This document shows positions 8,992-16,598 of a stretch of DNA of 64,000 nucleotides, one piece after another. The stretch is from Flavobacterium phragmitis (GTDB lineage Bacteria > Bacteroidota > Bacteroidia > Flavobacteriales > Flavobacteriaceae): contig NZ_FOMH01000010.1 in assembly GCF_900112575.1 (NCBI RefSeq), positions 25,994 through 89,993 on the forward strand, read 5' to 3'. The first letter of the stretch is position 1. Every line of letters starts with the position of its first letter. The notes under the pieces were generated by a model that was given only the letters and a program-made list of their open reading frames with translations, searched no databases and had not been told where the DNA came from. A program made the translations under genes and the position numbers.

Positions 8992-9094
8992 AGCCACGAA
9001 TTCACGAATTTTATTTTTATAATCGTTAAGTAGAAGAATAATTAGAAATTATTTCACAAATAGATTTTAAAATAAAATTCGTGAATTCTTGGCT
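8992..9094. repeat. Palindromic intergenic repeat (GCCACGAATTCACGAAT family)
   Basis: Left arm 8992-9017 and right arm 9069-9094 are inverted copies of 26 bp with a single mismatch, enclosing 51 nt. Related arms occur at 41871-41920 and 49931-50067. It lies between two convergent genes, so it may also terminate both transcripts. Confidence 0.8.
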
Positions 9095-9103
9095 AACAAA
9101 CTG

Positions 9104-11437
9104 TTACCGTCTCGCTTTAAAATATTCTTCAAAAGAACTACAGTCCGACATTAAATCTACATAATCATCTGCATATTTTGATTTTAAATCCTGATAGTAT
9201 TTATTTTTACTTAAAAGAAAATCATCATAATTTTCAATTCGATTATTATAATCATTTGGATATTTATGTACCAATTTATTTGCCTCGCACCTACCCATCA
9301 TACTTAGACACAGAGCTTTAAACTTAGGTGTTTTTGCATTTTTATAGGCCAAAGCATAATATTTTTTTGCTAGATTACATTCATAATACTCATTGTTATC
9401 TTCAATAGGAAAATCTCTAATATTACTTGTTTCTCCTTGTCCATAACGTCTCATTTGCCAAAGGCTTCCATAAACACTCATATTATAGTAGCAATTGGCA
9501 ATCAAAAAATTATAGTAATCTTTGTTTGGCTCTACAGGATTTGAAGCTATTTTTATGTAAGAAATTAATTTTTGGGTTATTGCATATTTATTAAACCTAA
9601 ATATTTTTTTTTGTACAGCAAATTCTGGCGTGTATTTTAAAACTAAAAAAGGATCTTTTAATCTACCATCACAATTTTCCTTTTCCCATAAACAATCAGA
9701 ATAATTAATTTCTTTATATGATTTGTTGTCCTTTTCAAAATAAAACAAAGCCTGTTCTAATTTATTCTGACGAATATATTTTGTGCCTATTAAATCATAA
9801 AGTCTGGCAATTTCATTTTTCATAAAGCTATGTTTCCAAACTGAAAATTTGTCTGAATCTTTCTCACTTTCTACAGTTTCATCAATTATAACTTGAACTT
9901 GTTCCGGAGTATAAAAAACATTGATGTAAGTAAAATAATCCGAGTAATAATCAGTGTAGTAGCCTATTTTTGCCTTAGGACTTTTCCAATAGGCAAAATT
10001 ATAATAATCAGAACCTGAATGTTCTTCTAATTTAGAATATAAAAAAGAGGCATCAATTCTATTTCCTTTAAATTCTAATTCTCTTCCAATGGCAAACAGA
10101 AATTTCTTGTCGTTTTTATTTTTAAGCAAAACAGGTTTTACCTCATTCAAAATAATAGCTTTTCCAACTGGTTGGTTTGCAGTTAATGCAAGTGCTTTAA
10201 TAATCTCAATCTGATTATAAAGTGAATCTTTTTTAGATATTTTTTTTTTTAATTTCGAAATTTGATTTAAACATCCCTGATTATCCTTTGTTACAAATGA
10301 CAAATAAGCTTTGCTTGTTTTCCAAAAAATAGGATTTTGCACTTTTTTCAAATTAACATTTTTAATAAAGTCTAAAACTTCGCCAGCATAAATTCGGTCT
10401 TTTTCGACACGTTTCATAATTTTTTCGACCGAATTCTTTTCATTCTCATCATAAGATGATACAGATGGATTAAAAAGAGAATAATAGGGTGTAAAAATCC
10501 AGTCCTCAATTTTATTGATTTCTCTTAGTAATAAAAATGAAAGTCCGTCAAACTCTGGATTGTATTTATAAACTTGTTTCAAGTAATCAAGTGAACGGTC
10601 TGCCTTTTTTATTCCACCCAATAAATAAACATTTGCTTTTTCTTTATTTGTTTTGGCGTATTTTAAAACGTCATCTAATGGAATTTTAGAATCAAAAGAC
10701 TGAGAAATCATAAAACGCTTATCCGGCGCATTTGCAAAAACCTGCGAAGCATAAAAATTAGCTACAATCTTGTCTGGCTCTGCAAATGTTCTGAAATATA
10801 AACTCCAGTATTTTAATATATTGTCTTGTTTTTGACTTTCAAAAACTTTTGTATATAATGTCCTGATCTTTTCAAAGTCGCCATTGTAATAGGCTAATCG
10901 TATGGCTAAAAAAGTATATCTCTGTTTAAGATTTTTGTTTTTAACTGAATTTGACAGCAAAATAGCTTCATCAATGAGTTTTGTTCTGTTTTCAACCTTT
11001 AGTGATGTTATATTTTGCTCCCAAGGATCATCATAAAACACATTAAAAACTTCACATTTTTTGGCAAATTTCAAATAGTTGACAGCATCAAGGTCTTTGG
11101 CTTTATAGAGATAACGAAGCATTTCATTGGTATTTTTATCTGTAATATCTTCTAATCTCAAATCAAACAAAACTACTTTTACATCTTCTTCAGAAACTTT
11201 ATTTTTACAATATTGCATCCAAAGTTTTTCATTAGCATCCATTTTGATTATTCCATCTGCGAGTTTTTGATTTGACCAGAATAAGTCTGAAGAATAATCA
11301 AAACCAGAATACCAGTAATAGTTGAAGTTTTCTGGATTGAAAAACGAAAAACGAACATCTTCGCCATAAGGATAAAATCCGCAGGCAAAAATAGCATTAC
11401 TTGCTAAAATTACTATAAAAACCAGAAAGTGCTTCAT
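9104..11437 (-). CDS. Exported protein of unknown function, TPR-like
   Basis: Not recognised. A 777-residue protein with a signal peptide (about 1-18, MKHFLVFIVILASNAIFA) followed by CGFYPYGEDVRFSFF; the Cys does not sit in a canonical lipobox. The rest is Lys/Tyr-rich and apparently helical, with repeated short helices of Ala/Tyr spacing (such as RYTFLAIRLAYYNGDFEKIRTLY, and NKLEQALFYFEKDNKSYKEI near 590), suggesting degenerate tetratricopeptide or SEL1-like repeats. Its first 41 bp overlap the end of the lipoprotein gene at 11397, so the two are almost certainly translated from one message. Probable location: periplasm or cell surface. Confidence 0.7.
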   Translation of the reverse strand: MKHFLVFIVILASNAIFACGFYPYGEDVRFSFFNPENFNYYWYSGFDYSSDLFWSNQKLADGIIKMDANEKLWMQYCKNKVSEEDVKVVLFDLRLEDITDKNTNEMLRYLYKAKDLDAVNYLKFAKKCEVFNVFYDDPWEQNITSLKVENRTKLIDEAILLSNSVKNKNLKQRYTFLAIRLAYYNGDFEKIRTLYTKVFESQKQDNILKYWSLYFRTFAEPDKIVANFYASQVFANAPDKRFMISQSFDSKIPLDDVLKYAKTNKEKANVYLLGGIKKADRSLDYLKQVYKYNPEFDGLSFLLLREINKIEDWIFTPYYSLFNPSVSSYDENEKNSVEKIMKRVEKDRIYAGEVLDFIKNVNLKKVQNPIFWKTSKAYLSFVTKDNQGCLNQISKLKKKISKKDSLYNQIEIIKALALTANQPVGKAIILNEVKPVLLKNKNDKKFLFAIGRELEFKGNRIDASFLYSKLEEHSGSDYYNFAYWKSPKAKIGYYTDYYSDYFTYINVFYTPEQVQVIIDETVESEKDSDKFSVWKHSFMKNEIARLYDLIGTKYIRQNKLEQALFYFEKDNKSYKEINYSDCLWEKENCDGRLKDPFLVLKYTPEFAVQKKIFRFNKYAITQKLISYIKIASNPVEPNKDYYNFLIANCYYNMSVYGSLWQMRRYGQGETSNIRDFPIEDNNEYYECNLAKKYYALAYKNAKTPKFKALCLSMMGRCEANKLVHKYPNDYNNRIENYDDFLLSKNKYYQDLKSKYADDYVDLMSDCSSFEEYFKARR

Positions 11438-12425
11438 CGTTATATTTGCTTAATTGTTCTTCGTCTAAATGAAATAATGTTATCGTTGTTTCAGAATCAA
11501 AAACAACATTTTTCTTGATAATTTCAATGGCCTGGTTTATTTGTTCTGGAGTCAATACTTCATATTTAATTTTATCTCCTACTCTCAAATAAAAATCACC
11601 TGCAATTTGGTCTTTTGTGACTTCATACCACAATGGTTTTATTTTTTTTAATGACTTTAAAATTTCCTTTTGATTATCATAAATTACTTTTGAGAACTTA
11701 TTATTCTGATACACCTGCATCCAGGAATAAGTGGGCAACGCAATATCAAGATGCAACGGATATTTTCTTTCTTTGTTAAGGTAAAGATTTAATTCTTTAA
11801 GATCTAAAATGGAATTTTTAGAATGATTTTCCAGTGGATTTACAAGATTATAACACATCAATGTTGCTTTATCTACTGGAGGAATTCCCATTTTTTCGGG
11901 GTATTTGTAAGGATACAATCGTAATGTACAACTAATTTGTTTTTTAGAAACCTGCTTTAATTTTTTTAAGAAATAAAAATAATTATCCTTTGTGCTTAGT
12001 GTCCAATCACAATCCATTTGAAATTCTGAAACAGGATTAACCTGGTAAAATTTGTCTTTAGCATATTTATTAATTAAGAAATTAATATTGTCTGCCAAAC
12101 TATCCATTTTTTTTGCATTCGTATTTTTAAAAACCTCATTTTTTATATATACTGTGGGAACAATTGTCAAATTATCCTGCCCATAAATATGTAATGATGT
12201 TTTTGAAATAGGATAATCTCCATAATTTTCATCATAATCTACTTCAAAAAATTTGACATATAGCTTATTAACCTGTAAATCGTGCATTGTTGCCCTTTCT
12301 TGCTCAGACAATTCCCAAGAATTGCTTTTCCAATAATAAAAAGATTTTTCGACATTTTCTACTTTATTGGAACACCCCAAAAAGATTAAAGAAACAAACA
12401 GAAACAACAGACATTTCCTCATCAC
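11397..12425 (-). CDS. Lipoprotein with TIM-barrel glycosidase-like features
   Basis: A 342-residue lipoprotein: signal peptide with lipobox FLGC (Cys near 18). The body has the alternating pattern of a beta/alpha barrel, with strands ending in acidic or aromatic motifs: KLYVKFFEVDYDE (near 54), LTIVPTVYIKN, EFQMDCDWT (near 133), SCTLRLYPYKYPEKMG, TLMCYNL, HLDIALPTYSWM and a late TITLFHLDEEQL. This resembles glycoside-hydrolase-like barrels such as the DUF3142-type lipoproteins, in which the DxDW-like motif lies at the active-site face. Enzymatic activity is inference. It shares 41 bp with the 777-residue gene downstream, forming a two-gene operon. ATG-ATG at the start leaves a one-codon ambiguity. 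Confidence 0.7.
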   Translation of the reverse strand: MMRKCLLFLFVSLIFLGCSNKVENVEKSFYYWKSNSWELSEQERATMHDLQVNKLYVKFFEVDYDENYGDYPISKTSLHIYGQDNLTIVPTVYIKNEVFKNTNAKKMDSLADNINFLINKYAKDKFYQVNPVSEFQMDCDWTLSTKDNYFYFLKKLKQVSKKQISCTLRLYPYKYPEKMGIPPVDKATLMCYNLVNPLENHSKNSILDLKELNLYLNKERKYPLHLDIALPTYSWMQVYQNNKFSKVIYDNQKEILKSLKKIKPLWYEVTKDQIAGDFYLRVGDKIKYEVLTPEQINQAIEIIKKNVVFDSETTITLFHLDEEQLSKYNDEALSGFYSNFSK

Positions 12426-12535
12426 AGAGTTTTTTTATTTTAACGTAAAATCGTACTAAAATTATATCTTTTTGGAATACAAAAATCAAATAATAAGACT
12501 TTTTTTTTTGAAAAAATCACATTCGTAAAAACAAC

Positions 12536-12568
12536 AAACCCGACAGGTTTTTGAAACCTGTCGGGTTT
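12536..12568 (-). terminator. valS terminator, CCCGACAGG-type hairpin
   Basis: Perfect 15-bp stem (AAACCCGACAGGTTT, 12536-12550, and complement 12554-12568) with a 3-nt loop. A degenerate relative lies at 16556-16588, so this hairpin is a repeated terminator cassette. It sits 31 bp past the valS stop. Confidence 0.85.
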
Positions 12569-12598
12569 AATTATATAATTAAAACAGAGATTTGACTC

Positions 12599-15232
12599 TT
12601 ATTTCAATCCAGCCAAACTCTGCTCAATTGTAGCAATTTTAGCTAAAGCATCAGCTTGTTTTTGTTTTTCTAAATTAAGAACTTTCTCTGGAGCTCCGTT
12701 TACGAACTTCTCGTTAGAAAGTTTTGCTTCAACAGATTTCAGGAATCCTTTTGTGTAATTCAATTCCTCTGTCAATTTTGCGATTTCAGCTTCAACATCG
12801 ATATTTCCAGTAATTGGAATGAAATATTCATTTGATTTTACACGGAAAGATAAAGCGCCGTCTACTTTTTCAGAAACATATTCGAAAGCCGAAACGTTTC
12901 CTAATTTTGTAATAATTGAATCAAAATAAGTAGAAACATTTTCACTGTTGATTCCTTTTAATTCGATAGCATCTTTAAACGGAATATTTTTGTCTTTTCT
13001 AATTGTTCTGATTCCTGAAATTACTTCGATAGAATTTTCAAAATCAGCGATTAATTTAGCGTCAAATGGCTTTAATTCTGGCCAAGTTGAAACAATTAAA
13101 GCTTCCTCTGGTGTTCTTTCAGCAATTAACTGCCAGATTTCCTCCGTTAAGAAAGGCATAAATGGATGAAGCAATTTCAAGTTGCTTTCTAACATTTCGA
13201 TCGCTTTCGCGAAAGTTACACTGTCAATTGGCTGTTGGTATGCCGGCTTGATCATTTCTAAGAACCAAGAACAGAAATCATCCCAAACCAATTTATAAAT
13301 CGCCATTAATGAATCTGAAATTCTGTATTTCTCAAAATTATCTTCAATGTCAACTAAAGTTTGTTGCAACTTCGCTTCGTACCATTCGATTGCCACTTTT
13401 GATGATTCAGGTTGCGCGATAGTTTCTGAAACTTCCCATCCTTTAATCAATTTGAAGGCATTCCAAATTTTATTTGAAAACGCTTTTCCTTGACTGCATA
13501 ATTCCTCATCAAACATAATATCGTTTCCTGCAGAAGCACTCAAAAGCAATCCTACACGAACACCGTCTGCACTGAATTTCTCGATCAAATCTAAAGGATC
13601 AGGAGAATTTCCTAATGATTTAGACATTTTACGACGTTGTTTATCACGAACCAAACCAGTTAAATATACGTTTGTAAATGGTTTTTCACCTGCATATTCG
13701 TAACCTGCGATAATCATTCTCGCAACCCAGAAAAATAAAATATCCGGACCTGTTACCAAGTCATTTGTTGGATAATAATATTTAAAATCTGGACTTTCTG
13801 GATCCATTATTCCACCAAAAACTGACATTGGCCATAACCAAGATGAGAACCAAGTATCTAATGCATCAACATCCTGTTTAAGGTCGTTTGTTGTTAATTG
13901 TTTATTGTTTGTTGCTTCTTGTGCTAATTTTAGCGCCTCTTCAATATTTTCAGCAACTACAAAATCTTCTTTTCCGTCTCCGTAATAATATGCTGGAATT
14001 TGTTGTCCCCACCATAACTGACGAGAAATATTCCAATCGCGAATATTGTTTAACCAATGTGCATAAGTGTTTTCGAAACGTTTTGGATGCAATTTAATAT
14101 CTCCAGTTTCTAAAACCGATTTAATAGCTGGTTTTACTAAATCATCCATTTTCAGAAACCATTGATCCGATAATCTTGGCTCGATTACGGCTTTTGTTCT
14201 TTCAGAAGTTCCAACTTTATTTAAGTGAGTTTCTGTTTTATCTAAAGCACCAATTTCTTGAAGTTCTTTTTCAATTTCCTTACGAACTACAAAACGATCT
14301 TTTCCTTGATAGTGCAATCCGAAGCTGTTTAAAGTCGCATCTTCGTTAAAAATATCAACGATTTCTAAGTTGTGTTTTTCACCCAACGTTTTATCGTTCA
14401 TATCATGTGCAGGCGTTACTTTCAAACATCCTGTTCCGAATTCAACATCTACATATTCGTCTTCGATAATTGGAATTACTCTACCGCAAATTGGAACAAT
14501 CGCTTTTTTACCTTTTAAATGTGTAAAACGCTCATCATTCGGATTGATACAGATAGCAGTATCTCCAAAAATAGTTTCTGGACGCGTTGTGGCAATGGTC
14601 AAAAATTCCTCAGTTCCCTCAATTTTATATTTTAAGAAAAATAATTTTCCTTGCTGTTCTTCGTAAATTACTTCTTCGTCAGAAAGCGTAGTTTTTGCTT
14701 CCGGATCCCAGTTTACCATACGGTATCCTCTGTAAATTAATCCTTTGTTGTACAAATCAACAAACGATTTAATTACTGATGCTGACATATCCGGATCCAT
14801 AGTAAATTTAGTACGTTCCCAATCGCATGAAGCTCCTAATTTCTTAAGCTGTTCCAGGATTGTTCCACCGTATTTATCTGTCCATTCCCAAGCATGTTTT
14901 AGGAATTCTTCGCGGGTCAAATCATTTTTATTGATTCCTTCTGCTTTTAACTTCGCTACCACTTTTGCTTCTGTGGCAATCGATGCGTGGTCTGTTCCTG
15001 GAACCCAACAAGCGTTGAATCCTTTAAGACGAGCACGACGAATTAAAACATCCTGAATCGTATTATTCAACATATGTCCCATGTGAAGGACTCCAGTGAC
15101 GTTTGGCGGCGGGATTACAATTGTATAAGGTGTTCTATGATCAGGTTCTGAATGAAAATAGTTATTTTTCATCCAGTAATCATACCATTTGTTCTCGATC
15201 GCTTTAGCGTCAAATTGTGCTGGAATTGTCAT
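12599..15232 (-). CDS. valS: Valyl-tRNA synthetase
   Basis: Charges tRNA-Val in the cytoplasm. 877 residues, normal length for the class Ia enzyme. The HIGH motif appears as HMGH in PPPNVTGVLHMGHML (about 39-53) and KMSKS as KMSKSLGNSPDPLD (about 538). The editing domain (TTRPETIFGDTA, near 216) and the C-terminal coiled-coil arm (about 810-877) are present. Oddity: codons for residues 441-449 (TNNKQLTTN) are written by an AT-rich repeat (13886-13914) that also occurs in the aminotransferase gene near 55.5 kb and beside the four-helix-bundle gene; it lies in a surface loop before the conserved LDTWFSSWLWP. Transcribed from TACTTTTG at 15424-15431 with a leader of about 185 nt containing a long inverted repeat. 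Confidence 0.97.
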   Translation of the reverse strand: MTIPAQFDAKAIENKWYDYWMKNNYFHSEPDHRTPYTIVIPPPNVTGVLHMGHMLNNTIQDVLIRRARLKGFNACWVPGTDHASIATEAKVVAKLKAEGINKNDLTREEFLKHAWEWTDKYGGTILEQLKKLGASCDWERTKFTMDPDMSASVIKSFVDLYNKGLIYRGYRMVNWDPEAKTTLSDEEVIYEEQQGKLFFLKYKIEGTEEFLTIATTRPETIFGDTAICINPNDERFTHLKGKKAIVPICGRVIPIIEDEYVDVEFGTGCLKVTPAHDMNDKTLGEKHNLEIVDIFNEDATLNSFGLHYQGKDRFVVRKEIEKELQEIGALDKTETHLNKVGTSERTKAVIEPRLSDQWFLKMDDLVKPAIKSVLETGDIKLHPKRFENTYAHWLNNIRDWNISRQLWWGQQIPAYYYGDGKEDFVVAENIEEALKLAQEATNNKQLTTNDLKQDVDALDTWFSSWLWPMSVFGGIMDPESPDFKYYYPTNDLVTGPDILFFWVARMIIAGYEYAGEKPFTNVYLTGLVRDKQRRKMSKSLGNSPDPLDLIEKFSADGVRVGLLLSASAGNDIMFDEELCSQGKAFSNKIWNAFKLIKGWEVSETIAQPESSKVAIEWYEAKLQQTLVDIEDNFEKYRISDSLMAIYKLVWDDFCSWFLEMIKPAYQQPIDSVTFAKAIEMLESNLKLLHPFMPFLTEEIWQLIAERTPEEALIVSTWPELKPFDAKLIADFENSIEVISGIRTIRKDKNIPFKDAIELKGINSENVSTYFDSIITKLGNVSAFEYVSEKVDGALSFRVKSNEYFIPITGNIDVEAEIAKLTEELNYTKGFLKSVEAKLSNEKFVNGAPEKVLNLEKQKQADALAKIATIEQSLAGLK
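13886..13914. repeat. In-frame AT-rich repeat inside valS
   Basis: On the minus strand this reads ACAAACAATAAACAATTAAC followed by AACAAAC, the same pattern as at 55541-55574, 25951-25980 and 26384-26420. It encodes NNKQLTTN without disturbing the frame. Confidence 0.75.
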
Positions 15233-15239
15233 TTATATA

Positions 15240-15390
15240 TGTTTAATCGTTTATTTGTTTTAACCTTTTAATTGGTTTTGATGATTAGAATGTAAAATTG
15301 AATTATTTAATTGTTTTTCTATTTTAAAACATCATTTACAATTTCAATCTCAACGATTAAACAAATAAACGATCAAACAGTTAAACAAAA
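15240..15390. repeat. Inverted repeat in the valS leader
   Basis: GTTTAATCGTTTATTTGTTT at 15240-15259 is mirrored by the complementary ACGATTAAACAAATAAACGAT at 15352-15372, and a third related piece, GATCAAACAGTTAAACAAA, follows. It lies in the predicted 5' leader of valS, so it would fold in the mRNA; the same motif family makes the hairpin at 34198-34240. Confidence 0.6.
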
Positions 15391-15423
15391 ATTTGGTTCA
15401 ATTTTTGTAATTATAATTGACAG

Positions 15424-15431
15424 CAAAAGTA
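15424..15431 (-). promoter_or_regulatory. Promoter -7 element of valS
   Basis: TACTTTTG on the minus strand matches TAnnTTTG and would start the transcript near 15417, giving a leader of roughly 185 nt ahead of the ATG at 15232. Confidence 0.5.
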
Positions 15432-15466
15432 AATAATTAAGTAGACTATAAAAAGAGAAATAATAA

Positions 15467-15497
15467 TTTGTGTGTTAATTAAAAGAATGTATATTTA
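15467..15497 (+). promoter_or_regulatory. Promoter of the DUF1573 gene
   Basis: TTTG (15467-15470), 19 nt, then TATATTTA (15490-15497): one base from consensus and the same spacing as the promoters at 447 and 48139. Transcript start near 15504, 18 nt before the ATG. Confidence 0.6.
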
Positions 15498-15521
15498 CTT
15501 ACAATTAAAAAACGATTTCAT

Positions 15522-15902
15522 ATGAAAAATGCAGCCTCTTTTATTGCAGTCTTATTGTTTAGCGCAATAAGTTATGCACAAAATGGCCCAAAAATTGAAT
15601 TTGCAGCCCCAGACAATACAATTGATTATGGAAAAATTTCTAAAACTGATAACGGACTGCGTTCCTTTGAATTTACTAACACTGGAGACGCTCCTTTATT
15701 AATTACAGGCGCAGAATCAACTGTAAGTTCTATTGTGGTTACAAAACCATCGGCAGCAATTCAGCCGGGCAAAAAAGGAAAAATCGATGTTAAATACAAT
15801 ATGGCTTCAGGACCAATTCGTAAAACCATTACTGTTGAAACCAATGCAGTTAACTATCCTGATGGGCGTGTAGCTCTTAAAATTAAAGGTGAAGTTTTAT
15901 AA
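15522..15902 (+). CDS. DUF1573 periplasmic protein
   Basis: A 126-residue exported single-domain protein: signal peptide (about 1-19, ending SYAQ) and an immunoglobulin-like beta-sandwich of the DUF1573 (ASPM-SPD-2-Hydin-like) type, recognisable from IDYGKISKTDNGLRSFEFTN, the TGDAPLLITGA strand and PGKKGKIDVKYN. Such proteins are abundant in Bacteroidota and are thought to be binding or scaffold modules at the cell envelope; no enzymatic residues are present. It stands alone, with its own promoter and a strong bidirectional terminator shared with the convergent lipoprotein gene. Confidence 0.88.
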   Translation: MKNAASFIAVLLFSAISYAQNGPKIEFAAPDNTIDYGKISKTDNGLRSFEFTNTGDAPLLITGAESTVSSIVVTKPSAAIQPGKKGKIDVKYNMASGPIRKTITVETNAVNYPDGRVALKIKGEVL

Positions 15903-15924
15903 AAAACTTAAATTTATAAATTAC

Positions 15925-15956
15925 AAAAGCCGTTTCTTTAATTAGAAACGGCTTTT
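15925..15956. terminator. Bidirectional terminator
   Basis: A 13-bp perfect stem (AAAAGCCGTTTCT, 15925-15937, with complement 15944-15956) between convergent genes, with T-runs on both strands. Confidence 0.9.
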
Positions 15957-15972
15957 TATTTTAATATCAAGT

Positions 15973-16461
15973 TTATTTAGTTCCTGTTCCACATTGTGCT
16001 AAGTCAAACTTATATTTCACACGATCAAAATCGATTGGTTTGTCTTTTACCAAATAGGTAACTCCCATTGTAGTCTGCATGGTTCCGTTTCCTAAAATAA
16101 GTTGCTTATCACGTTTTAACAGTGCCATTGGATTTTTAAAAGTTTTGTCTTTACTGGCAGAATCTGTAAAAGTATAATCGACAAATAAGGTATCTCCACG
16201 AAACTCGCCTGCTACCTCACCAGTTCTAACAGTTACAGGAGCTACTTTCATCACCATTTGTCCTGACACTTTACCATTCTTTAAAGTATTCAGTTTTAAA
16301 TCGATTGTATCTTGTTCGTATATCGCTTTGTAGCATTCCGTGCTTACAACCGTTTCTTCTTCCGCTTTTGCAGCAGCGGCTTCTTTTTGTTTTTCTTCAT
16401 TTTTACAACTTTGAAATCCGATGCAGATTACAAGAAGACAAGGCAAAACTAGATTTTTCAT
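15973..16461 (-). CDS. Small lipoprotein of unknown function
   Basis: A 162-residue lipoprotein: hydrophobic signal, Cys in GFQSC (near 19), then a charged Glu/Lys/Ala linker (about 22-38) that would hold the domain off the membrane. The folded part (about 40-162) is beta-rich with repeated strand-turn patterns such as DTIDLKLNTLKNGKVSGQM, GEVAGEFRGDTLFVDYTF and KQLILGNGTM, resembling a small calycin-like barrel. There is one Cys pair (near 43 and 157) that might form a disulphide. Function not recognised. Single gene. Confidence 0.75.
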   Translation of the reverse strand: MKNLVLPCLLVICIGFQSCKNEEKQKEAAAAKAEEETVVSTECYKAIYEQDTIDLKLNTLKNGKVSGQMVMKVAPVTVRTGEVAGEFRGDTLFVDYTFTDSASKDKTFKNPMALLKRDKQLILGNGTMQTTMGVTYLVKDKPIDFDRVKYKFDLAQCGTGTK

Positions 16462-16555
16462 ATTTTCGTTATTTATGTTTCAAGGTTATTCTATAAAATT
16501 AAAGAAAAAAGAAATCAACGAAAAGATTTTAGCAAAATTTTCCTAAAAAAAAATG

Positions 16556-16588
16556 AAACCCGACAGTTTTTTAAAACCTATCGGGTGT
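16556..16588 (-). terminator. Degenerate CCCGACAG-type terminator
   Basis: Imperfect copy of the hairpin at 12536-12568 (AAACCCGACAG paired with CTATCGGGT), located just downstream of the PorE-like gene stop on the minus strand. Confidence 0.6.
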
Positions 16589-16598
16589 TCTTGAAAAA

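Noticed and set aside
15240..15431. Possible T-box riboswitch ahead of valS
   Set aside because: No T-box core sequence or specifier loop is visible, and T-boxes are not expected in Bacteroidota; the region is explained by an inverted repeat.
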